From the NCBI GenBank assembly GCA_002499445.1, contig DALS01000021.1, forward strand, positions 1 to 40,516: a DNA stretch of 40,516 nucleotides, given 5' to 3'. Shown piece by piece: positions 34,141 to 40,516 of the stretch. The stretch's first letter is position 1. Each line of letters opens with the position of its first letter. Below the pieces are notes generated by a model. The model did not search any database and was not told where the DNA came from. It saw nothing but the letters and a program-made list of their open reading frames with translations. The DNA is from Methanosarcina sp. UBA293. GTDB lineage: Archaea > Halobacteriota > Methanosarcinia > Methanosarcinales > Methanosarcinaceae. The position numbers were made by a program, and so were the translations under genes.

Positions 34141-34890
34141 TCAGTCCGTCAAACCGAAGTGTTTCCATGCTTCTTCGATATGCATGACGCTCATCCCTAG
34201 TTCTCTGGCAGGTAAGATCTCGTTTTCGTAAGAGTCTCCTATTGACATGACACACTTGGGTTCGAGTTCAAACCCCATCTTTTCAAGCGCGGTCATAAAA
34301 AGTCTGAGGTCTGGTTTCTTGTACCTAACATCCGATGAAAAGATTACAAAGTCAAAATAGTCGTAGAGCCCGAGGAATCGGAGCTCCAGTTCAGAGAAAA
34401 CCCTTTGCCCATTAGAGATTATACATATTGGGAGGTTTATGCAGTGTTCGATTAATTTTATGCTTTGAGGAAAAGCCCTAAGTTTCCGTATAGAAGCCGT
34501 TCGAAAAACCCTCGAAGTCTCAATCCCAAGTTGCTTCTCATCAATTTTCCAGATCGAATGTTCCTTGCAGATTTCGGCAAAGATTTCTTCTACCCTGATT
34601 TCTGGATATATTTCCTCAGACTGCTCCATCTTGTTTCTTGCTTTAAACATATAAGTGTCCCAGAGTTTTTTTGGCTCTATTTTCACACCCTGATAAGCAA
34701 GCCACCTGCTCAGGACCTCGTACGTTTCTATCCTATTTTCGTCAGTATCAATATCGATAAGGGTCTGATAACAGTCAAAGATAATTCCTTTTATATGGCA
34801 GCTCTCAAATTCACATCCCTTACCCGCCGCAGGATTGTTCGGAAGTGTGATCTTACTCTTATTTGCTTCAGGTCTATAATTCTCAGACAC
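34141..34890 (-). CDS. HAD-superfamily hydrolase, paralog 2
   Basis: A 249-residue paralog of the preceding hydrolase. Motif I is FDCYQTLIDIDTDEN, motif II ICIISNGQR, motif III YKKPDLRLF and motif IV SIGDSYENEILPARELGM. It has an extra polar N-terminus of about 30 residues (MSENYRPEANKSKITLPNN). Conserved blocks such as SRWLAYQGVKIEPK, RVEEIFAEIC and LRFLGLYD recur in both copies. The start at ATG 34890 is preceded by GGGAGGAAAGAG. The copies may differ in substrate, since the cap residues vary. Confidence 0.9.
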   Translation of the reverse strand: MSENYRPEANKSKITLPNNPAAGKGCEFESCHIKGIIFDCYQTLIDIDTDENRIETYEVLSRWLAYQGVKIEPKKLWDTYMFKARNKMEQSEEIYPEIRVEEIFAEICKEHSIWKIDEKQLGIETSRVFRTASIRKLRAFPQSIKLIEHCINLPICIISNGQRVFSELELRFLGLYDYFDFVIFSSDVRYKKPDLRLFMTALEKMGFELEPKCVMSIGDSYENEILPARELGMSVMHIEEAWKHFGLTD

Positions 34891-34969
34891 GCTCTTTCCT
34901 CCCTTACCCCTTTTACTTAAGCTACTACTTAATTGCCTTTTATCTATAATTATCCTGCCATTAAATATT

Positions 34970-35168
34970 CACTTATTAATCGCCTTTAAACAATTTCGTT
35001 ATTAATTCTATTCTGACGCTCACTTATTAATTGCCTTTAAACAATTTCTTACTCATTCTATTCTGACGCTCATTCATTAATTGCCTTTAAACAATTTCTT
35101 ATCACTCATTTTTAACACTCACTTATTAATCGCCTTTAAACATTCACCTGCTTCTTTGATGAGGTAAT
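34970..35168. repeat. Four-copy tandem repeat of about 50 bp derived from the 3' end of the kinase gene
   Basis: Units start with cacttattaa or a variant at 34970, 35021, 35071 and 35120 (spacings 51, 50 and 49). Each reads cac/cat-ttattaat(t/c)gcctttaaaca. The fourth unit is the coding end of the kinase gene itself (reverse complement of the CLKAINK-stop region). Units 1 and 2 also share ttctattctgacgct. The array therefore consists of copies of the gene tail spread into the downstream spacer. A weaker copy may exist at 34927-34940. Confidence 0.85.
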
Positions 35169-36063
35169 TTCTATAGTCTCCTTCGTGAAGCCGTGCTGAG
35201 CGAAGAAGTCCTATACTCATGAAAAAAGGCAAAATTCTGGTAACATAGTTAAAATCCTTTTCATCCCTGCTGTATTCCCAGAGAAAGTGCCCTATATATG
35301 GCTCGGCTTTCCACCCTCCTCCTCTGTGTAGTTCAAACTCATTTTTGAGTTCTGCAGCAAGAATCCCTAGATCTCTGACAGGATGCGCATGGAGCCAGGA
35401 ACTTTCAAAATCAAGGGCATAGGGCTCATCTTTGTAAAAAATATAATTAGAGGGGGTTACATCTCTGTGAACCATACAGCCGTGTTCTCTGTTGAGCAGG
35501 GAGCTGTACCACCATTGCCCAAGCAGTTTATTGAAACTTTCTCTGGTAGCGTGATCCAGTTTCAGGTGATCCAGCACTTCATGATAATTTCTGAATTCGT
35601 TTTTCTTATTGTAAAAAGATTTTGTATTTTCATGGAGCTGTCTGAGCACGTGGGCGATTTTAGTAAGTTTTTCATAAAGGTTTTCCTGGTGGTCAAAGTA
35701 AGAGGCCAAAGATCTTCCAGGTATATATTCGGTAACAAGGACGCAATTGAACTTTTTATTGATCGCAAGAGGTTTTGCTACATTTATTGTGGTTGCAGCT
35801 TTTTTGAGGTTCCGGTATTCATTCATCATACCTTTATAAGGGTTATAATCTTTCAGCCGGCCGGTAGGTTCGGCAAAAAATTTCGCCATCACGCTGAGAT
35901 TCTCACCCTCAAATTGATATCTACAGACCGTGTGAGAGGAATTGTACTTAAAAACGTTAACAGAACATTTTTTATTCCGCAACCTGTGCCTGACAACTTC
36001 TTCAACAAGCCAGTCCCTGAATGGGTCTCCAGGGCTTAAAGTATTGACATGGCGAGGTGCCAC
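35119..36063 (-). CDS. APH-like kinase (aminoglycoside phosphotransferase fold)
   Basis: A 314-residue protein-kinase-like phosphotransferase. The catalytic loop is HRDVTPSN (near 200) and the metal-binding segment is ALDFESS. The N-lobe region contains VMAKFFAE and YRNLKKAATTINVAKPL, and VLVTEYIPGRSL marks the hinge. Family members phosphorylate small molecules, sugars or proteins; the natural substrate is unknown and antibiotic resistance is not implied. Start ATG 36063; ttatatataa at 36101-36110 is a good TATA candidate. It stands alone, with the two HAD genes downstream on the same strand. Confidence 0.87.
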   Translation of the reverse strand: MAPRHVNTLSPGDPFRDWLVEEVVRHRLRNKKCSVNVFKYNSSHTVCRYQFEGENLSVMAKFFAEPTGRLKDYNPYKGMMNEYRNLKKAATTINVAKPLAINKKFNCVLVTEYIPGRSLASYFDHQENLYEKLTKIAHVLRQLHENTKSFYNKKNEFRNYHEVLDHLKLDHATRESFNKLLGQWWYSSLLNREHGCMVHRDVTPSNYIFYKDEPYALDFESSWLHAHPVRDLGILAAELKNEFELHRGGGWKAEPYIGHFLWEYSRDEKDFNYVTRILPFFMSIGLLRSARLHEGDYRNYLIKEAGECLKAINK

Positions 36064-36507
36064 TTAACTTACCCCCACTTTTCTAGAAACATTCCCACAG
36101 TTATATATAATACTTCGATAGCTGTATGTTTTTCCTCAAAGTTGCTCTCATCTCAAAGTTAATTTTTCAATAAAGCAGCTCCCAGTCTTACGTTTTGATT
36201 CTGCAATACTGGCAACGGTTATACTATGTTTAAATCTATTATATTGTTATTGGTGTTTAAACTGTAAGGAGTAAGTTTTCTATTTAGGTTCAGGCCGCCG
36301 TTTTATGAGGAATCCATTGGCCAGTGTTGATTTCAAAGCCCTGTTTTGTCTCTGTAGTCTGGAATCAATGTATTGCCTGATCTCCTGGTGTTTTTCTATT
36401 ACCAATCCTTCTTTTCTCTTTCCTTGTCTGCTAGTTAAAGCGAGAAAAGGTTTAAAGGAAGTATTTTTAATTCTGCAGGATAAATTACTGGGGTAGGTGA
36501 ACTGGAT
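36064..36507. other. Divergent spacer between the kinase and CooC-like genes
   Basis: No gene is supported. The palindromic TATA-like ttatatataa (36101-36110) probably drives the kinase. For the CooC-like gene, ttctgcaggataaattac and attttactgg-like AT-rich DNA precede the start, but no clear box is visible. One frame (36305-36496) is not supported by a ribosome site or composition. Confidence 0.5.
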
Positions 36508-37332
36508 ATGAGAATAGCAGTCTGCGGGAAAGGAGGAAGCGGAAAAAGTACGATTTCAGCTCTTCTTGCAAAGGAAATGGCAAAAACGAAAAATGTACTT
36601 GTACTTGACATTGACGAGTCCAATTATGGGCTGCACAGCCAGTTAGGAATGGCAGCTCCAAGGGACCTTATGGAATATTTCGGGGGAAAAAAGGGCTTTA
36701 AAGAAAAGCAGAGGGCTCCGAAAACCACCCAGTTCTGGGGGCTTGCAGCCAATGGGGATACTTCAGGGCAGCCTAGGCAACTAATGCAACAGCAGTCCCG
36801 GTTTTTTAAAAACAGGTGGAGTTTTTCCGACCTCCCGCAGGAATTTGTGGAGGAAAAGGAAGGGGTCAAGCTGATGGCGGTTGGCAAAATCCATGATTTT
36901 GGGGAGGGCTGTGCCTGTCCCATGGGAGTTCTGACAAGAGAGTTTCTTGAAAACCTTGACCTGGGAAAAGATGACGTTGTAATCGTGGATACCGAAGCTG
37001 GTACTGAACACTTCGGGCGGGGGGTTGATAAGGATTTTGACCTCATTCTTGTGATTGTAGACCCTTCTTACGAATCCCTTAGGTTGTCTAAAAAGTTTGA
37101 TGAGTTTGGCGCTCAATGCGGGTGCAGGGTTTATTTTGTGCTTAATAAAGTTGAGCCAGATATAAGGGAAGAGATGCTGGCTTCTGTAAATTGTGTGAAT
37201 GTTGTGGCTGAAATCCCGGAAAAAAGGGAGATTTTTAAAGCGTCCCTTAAAGGCGAAGAGCTTGATTTCGAACTGGATGAGATCAAAAAACTTGCAACGT
37301 TCGTGGGGAAAATTGAGTTATTGGAATATTGA
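36508..37332 (+). CDS. CooC-like P-loop ATPase
   Basis: A 274-residue MinD/NifH-type ATPase. The deviant Walker A is GKGGSGKST at residues 7-15, with the signature Lys8. DIDESNYG is the switch-like Asp motif. A CAC motif at C135-C137 corresponds to the metal-binding CxC of CooC, which inserts nickel into CO dehydrogenase. The segment VDTEAGTEHFGRG with DLILVIVDPSYESLRLSKK is CooC-type. No CO dehydrogenase gene is nearby, so this is an orphan paralog and the client is unknown. ATG 36508 has AGGTGA upstream. A decayed HTH gene overlaps its 3' end on the other strand. Confidence 0.88.
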   Translation: MRIAVCGKGGSGKSTISALLAKEMAKTKNVLVLDIDESNYGLHSQLGMAAPRDLMEYFGGKKGFKEKQRAPKTTQFWGLAANGDTSGQPRQLMQQQSRFFKNRWSFSDLPQEFVEEKEGVKLMAVGKIHDFGEGCACPMGVLTREFLENLDLGKDDVVIVDTEAGTEHFGRGVDKDFDLILVIVDPSYESLRLSKKFDEFGAQCGCRVYFVLNKVEPDIREEMLASVNCVNVVAEIPEKREIFKASLKGEELDFELDEIKKLATFVGKIELLEY

Positions 37333-37561
37333 GACATTTATCCATAAGCCGGGCAGTAAGCGAACTATTTTTGGTTCCGTTACACCCTTTTATTTTGTAA
37401 ATATTTCGATCCGTCAACCAGGCAAGTTCGCGCATGGATTCTGGCTTTTCCTCCTGAATTTTCATTAGAAAAGCTTTCATTCTAAAGGACATTTCATTAG
37501 AAAACCCGATTTTAACTCTATTTTCAGTTTTTGTCAAAACTATAAACTCGACTGTTATCAT
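37283..37561 (-). pseudogene. Decayed HTH regulator remnant (HVO_A0114-like)
   Basis: An open frame of 92 codons begins MITVEFIVLTK and contains KPESMRELAWLTDRNI, which strongly recalls the PESIRELARLTGRD helix-turn-helix of HVO_A0114-type archaeal regulators. After about residue 58 the sequence turns to unrelated residues (KGCNGTKNSS) and runs into the 3' end of the CooC-like gene. The expected recognition helix and wing are missing. The likely reading is a truncated gene. Family naming is from memory. Confidence 0.45.
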
Positions 37562-37857
37562 TTTTCTTGCCTGTTAACTGATAGCAAAAGAGGAATACTT
37601 CAGAGCACTTATCCGAAAGTATATTATTGATCGTGTTATTTCAATAATGAAAAGTTTACCTGATCTCGGACAGCACATTTATTTGCCGGGCTGTTCTTAC
37701 TGAGCTTCAAACCTGATTCAACTTCAAATCTTATTGGATTTCAAATCTTATTGGATTTCAAATTACCTGTATCATTTGAAAAAATAATGAATTCGCTAAT
37801 GCAAATAAACAAAAATATGTTTAATCTGTTATCTTATGGGATTTTTCCTGTGTAAAT
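37562..37857. other. Spacer upstream of iorA with 17-bp repeats
   Basis: About 300 bp of AT-rich DNA with no gene. It holds a short tandem duplication at 37723-37756. A TATA-like aaaaatatgtttaatc near 37813-37827 could drive iorA. Confidence 0.5.
37723..37763. repeat. 17-bp tandem duplication, 2.4 copies
   Basis: ttcaaatcttattggat at 37723-37739 is repeated exactly at 37740-37756 and followed by a partial third copy (ttcaaat). It lies about 110 bp upstream of iorA. Confidence 0.9.
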
Positions 37858-37872
37858 GTGGAGACAATAGTT

Positions 37873-39675
37873 ATGACAATGCGTGAGTACATGCTTGGAA
37901 ACGTGGCAATTGCCCGCGGGCTTCTTGAAGGCGGCGTGCAGGTTATTGCAGGGTATCCCGGAACTCCATCTTCGGAGATTATAGATACCCTTGCAAGCCG
38001 GGAAGCCCGGGATTACCATATTGAATGGTCGGTTAACGAAAAAGTTGCAATGGAGGTTGCAGTTGGAGCTGCCTGGACAGGCGTGCGCTCTGTGGTGACA
38101 ATGAAGCATGTCGGGCTAAATGTTGCAGCCGATCCTTTTATGACGCTTGCATATGCAGGGACGAAAGGAGGGCTAATTGCAATCGTTGCTGATGATCCCT
38201 CATGCCACTCTTCCCAGAATGAGCAGGATACTAGGCGTTATTCCCAGTTTGCCCTTATGCCCTGTTTTGATCCCTCAACTCCCCAGGAAGCAAAGGATAT
38301 GCTGCCCTATGCTTTTGAGTTTTCTGAAAAGTTCGAAGTCCCTGTAATCTTCAGGCCCACAACCAGGATTTCGCATGGGAAGTCGGATATTGAACTTGGA
38401 GAGATTCCTGTAGAAAAGCCTGCTCCGCATTTTGAAAAACTTCTGGACCGCTGGGTCATGCTTCCAAAAAATGCCCGCTCACGCCATACTCATCTTCTTT
38501 CTATCCAGCAGCCAATTGAGGACGCACTCGCCGAATCTCCCTGGAACTCCCTTGAAATCGAGCCTGGGGCAAAGTTAGGGGTTATTGGGGCGGGAATCGC
38601 ATCTGTCTATGCAAAAGAGGCACTTGTGGAACTTGGGCTTGAAGCTTCTTTCCTTAAAATCGGAACCTATCCTGTTCCGAGAAAGCTGATTCTTGAGCTG
38701 CTTGAAACCGTGGATGCTGTGCTTGTGTTCGAGGAACTTGAGCCTGTAGTAGAAGAACAGGTAAAGATGATTGCACAGGAAGCTGGGCTTGAGGTTTCAG
38801 TGCTTGGGAAAATTAATGGGTTTGTGCCAAGGGAAGGGGAACTGGACGTAAGTGCCTTCCTTGAGACTCTTAAGAAAACCTTTGACCTTGAGATAGAACC
38901 CGAACCTCCAGGCACAGCTCTTGAGCTTGCTCCCCGCCCACCTGCGCTCTGTGCAGGCTGCTCCCATAGGGCAACTTTTCACTCCATGAAAAAGGTTTTT
39001 GGAAAGGATGCGATCTATCCAAGTGATATTGGCTGTTATACCCTTGGGATTCAGAGCGGGACTGTTGAGACCACACTCTGCATGGGTTCAAGCATCAGCA
39101 TTGCCTCAGGACTTTACCATGCAGGAGAAAAACGCCCTATCTGCTGTTCCATAGGAGACTCGACCTTTTTCCATACAGGCATGAACTCGCTCCTGAATGC
39201 AATTTTCAATAAGGCAAATATCACGGTTACCATTCTGGACAATCGGATTACAGCCATGACCGGGCACCAGCCAAATCCTGGTGTAGGATTTACGGTGACA
39301 GGAGAGCCAACCGTACAGGTTTCGCTTGCTGAACTTTGCAAGGCAATGGGGGCTGGATTTGTATCCGTTGTTGATCCATACCAGCTTGAAGAAACCCAGG
39401 AAGCGTTTAAGGCAGCAAAGGAATTTGAAGGGGTAGCTGTGGTTATTGCCAGGCAGCCCTGCGTGATTTCAGGAAAAAGGGCAGGCATACGCAGGGTCCC
39501 GTATCTTGTTGACTCTGAAAAATGTGAAGGCTGCAAGCAGTGTTTGAAGTTTGGCTGCCCTGCAATTGAGTTTAACGGGGAAAACAAATGTGCTGTGATT
39601 ACAGCACTTTGCAGCGGGTGCGGGGTCTGTGCCCAGATCTGCAAATTTGAGGCTATCCAGGAGGTGAAACGATGA
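37873..39675 (+). CDS. iorA: Indolepyruvate ferredoxin oxidoreductase, alpha subunit
   Basis: IorA with IorB converts aryl-pyruvates to aryl-acyl-CoA with ferredoxin, or runs in reverse to make aromatic amino acid precursors. The 600-residue protein contains YPGTPSSEIIDTLAS in the pyrimidine domain, the TPP motif GDSTFFHTG---N with ILDNRITAMTGHQPNPG, and a C-terminal two-cluster ferredoxin domain (CEGCKQCLKFGCP; CSGCGVCAQICKFEAI). The first cluster has CxxCxxCx4C. ATG 37873 is preferred over GTG 37858 since GGAG lies nine bases before it and the IorA-like start MTMREYMLGNVAIARG follows. It overlaps iorB by 4 bp. Confidence 0.95.
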   Translation: MTMREYMLGNVAIARGLLEGGVQVIAGYPGTPSSEIIDTLASREARDYHIEWSVNEKVAMEVAVGAAWTGVRSVVTMKHVGLNVAADPFMTLAYAGTKGGLIAIVADDPSCHSSQNEQDTRRYSQFALMPCFDPSTPQEAKDMLPYAFEFSEKFEVPVIFRPTTRISHGKSDIELGEIPVEKPAPHFEKLLDRWVMLPKNARSRHTHLLSIQQPIEDALAESPWNSLEIEPGAKLGVIGAGIASVYAKEALVELGLEASFLKIGTYPVPRKLILELLETVDAVLVFEELEPVVEEQVKMIAQEAGLEVSVLGKINGFVPREGELDVSAFLETLKKTFDLEIEPEPPGTALELAPRPPALCAGCSHRATFHSMKKVFGKDAIYPSDIGCYTLGIQSGTVETTLCMGSSISIASGLYHAGEKRPICCSIGDSTFFHTGMNSLLNAIFNKANITVTILDNRITAMTGHQPNPGVGFTVTGEPTVQVSLAELCKAMGAGFVSVVDPYQLEETQEAFKAAKEFEGVAVVIARQPCVISGKRAGIRRVPYLVDSEKCEGCKQCLKFGCPAIEFNGENKCAVITALCSGCGVCAQICKFEAIQEVKR

Positions 39676-40271
39676 GCCAGGCTGAACAGAAGAAATTCGA
39701 TCTCCTTATTACAGGAGTGGGAGGACAGGGGGCAATCCTTGCCTCAGACATTATCGGAAAAGCTGCAGTTACAGCAGGGCTATCAGTGCGGGCTGCAGAG
39801 ACTCATGGCATGGCCCAGCGTGGAGGCTCGGTTGTAAACCATATCCGAATCGGGGAAGATTACGGGTCCATGATCCCGAAAAAAGGTGCAGATCTTATGC
39901 TTGCCCTTGAGCCTATGGAGGCGGTCAGGTACCTGGATTTCCTGAAGGACGGCGGAATAATTATAGTAAACACGCAGCCTGTAGTTCCTGTAACTGTAAC
40001 CTCGGGCCTTGCAGAATATCCAGAGGTCTTGGACATTCTTAAAGTTCTTTCTGAAAAATACGTAGTCAAAGCCTTCAATGCCAATGAACTGGCGTTTGAA
40101 GCCGGGAACAGGCTTGCAATGAATGTCGTAATGGTAGGCGCAGTCTCAAGTTATCTGCCGATTCCAAAGGAAATTTTGGTTGAAAGCGTTAAAGCCCTTG
40201 TCCCACAGAAAACAATTGAAGTGAACCTCAGAGCTTTTGAGATGGGAAGGCAAAAAGTAGAGGAAAGCTAA
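39672..40271 (+). CDS. iorB: Indolepyruvate ferredoxin oxidoreductase, beta subunit
   Basis: IorB is the gamma-like subunit of the IorAB complex. The 199-residue protein has LLITGVGGQGAILASDIIGKAA at its start and ETHGMAQRGGSVVNHIRIG, both standard for the family. It starts at ATG 39672, overlapping the iorA stop (ATGA), so the two are translationally coupled. No Fe-S motif is present, as expected. Confidence 0.96.
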   Translation: MSQAEQKKFDLLITGVGGQGAILASDIIGKAAVTAGLSVRAAETHGMAQRGGSVVNHIRIGEDYGSMIPKKGADLMLALEPMEAVRYLDFLKDGGIIIVNTQPVVPVTVTSGLAEYPEVLDILKVLSEKYVVKAFNANELAFEAGNRLAMNVVMVGAVSSYLPIPKEILVESVKALVPQKTIEVNLRAFEMGRQKVEES

Positions 40272-40380
40272 GATTGAAGAAATCCAGAACTTTCTTTTTT
40301 TTCATCGCCTACGCTCATATAAAAGACTTATTACGAGCTAGTTTTAAATATCCTTATTTTACACACCTATATAAATACAT

Positions 40381-40516
40381 GGCTCTGTAGAAATCCTCTA
40401 AATTCTGTTATTACCCAAAAACTTATAAAAATAAAATTGTAAAATGCTCCTTATTTATTGTCCCACAAAAAACGAGGAGCGTCCCATATTGTCATCAAAT
40501 AAGTATATTAAATTTA
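40381..40516 (+). mobile_element. Possible left end of an insertion sequence (partial)
   Basis: ggctctgtagaaatcctct at 40381-40399 is a motif that recurs near 13112 and 29841 and looks like a terminal repeat. About 90 bp further, GAGGAG (40474-40479) precedes TTG 40489, which opens a frame (SSNKYIKF...) that runs off the window. The layout of end motif, ribosome site and open frame fits the start of a transposase gene, but the frame is too short to identify. The opposite end is outside the window. Confidence 0.35.
40489..40516 (+). CDS. Partial open frame at the right edge, possible transposase start
   Basis: Only nine codons (TTG start, SSNKYIKF) are in view. A GAGGAG sequence nine bases upstream suggests a true start. 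SNKYIKF-type openings resemble Methanosarcina IS transposases as far as I recall, but this cannot be established from so few residues. Confidence 0.25.

Noticed and set aside
36305..36496. Plus-strand frame of 63 codons before the CooC-like gene
   Set aside because: No ribosome site or recognisable protein features; it fills the promoter region.

Overview
The window reads as chromosomal DNA of a methanogenic archaeon of the genus Methanosarcina. The evidence is a RamA-type corrinoid activase of methylotrophic methanogenesis, a cytosolic HdrA-HdrC-HdrB heterodisulfide reductase operon whose HdrA has a degenerate MvhD-like tail, two ferredoxin-dependent 2-oxoacid oxidoreductases, an archaeal HMG-CoA reductase, a Cdc48 AAA+ ATPase, a complete archaellum operon, AT-rich TATA-box-like promoters and long, repeat-rich intergenic DNA. 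The species cannot be fixed from the sequence alone.

Layout. Bases 1-1019 hold decayed, repeat-rich DNA, followed by ramA and a small Cys-rich protein (1.0-3.1 kb). Next come one tRNA-Ala (minus) and two near-identical tRNA-Ile (plus) at 3.3-3.8 kb, then two paralogous winged-helix regulators (4.1-5.4 kb, minus). The hdrA-hdrC-hdrB operon (6.0-10.0 kb, plus) converges on cdc48 (10.2-12.5 kb, minus). A leuC/hacA-type dehydratase and a small protein with an apparent ATT start follow (13.5-15.1 kb, plus). A hairpin plus T-tract at 15.2 kb separates them from the archaellum operon, which runs on the minus strand from 23.2 to 15.2 kb in the order arlB, arlCE, arlG, arlF, arlH, arlI, arlJ and a repeat-containing coiled-coil protein.

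The minus strand continues with korB and korA (23.6-26.1 kb; korA seems to start upstream of its first ATG at a non-standard codon), a 49-residue membrane protein, a palindromic repeat cluster, hmgA, a DsrE-family protein, valS, two paralogous HAD hydrolases and an APH-like kinase whose 3' end has been copied about every 50 bp into the downstream spacer. The plus strand then carries an orphan CooC-like ATPase, a decayed HTH gene (minus) and iorA-iorB. At the right edge there may be the left end of an insertion sequence.

Function. Much of the region concerns low-potential electron flow: HdrABC links CoM-S-S-CoB to ferredoxin or F420, RamA spends ATP and electrons to reactivate corrinoid proteins, and KorAB and IorAB exchange electrons between 2-oxoacids and ferredoxin. 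The points most worth following are changed cluster ligands in the Hdr subunits, two genes with apparently non-canonical start codons, an unassigned repeat protein ending the archaellum operon, and the many short tandem duplications in the spacers.
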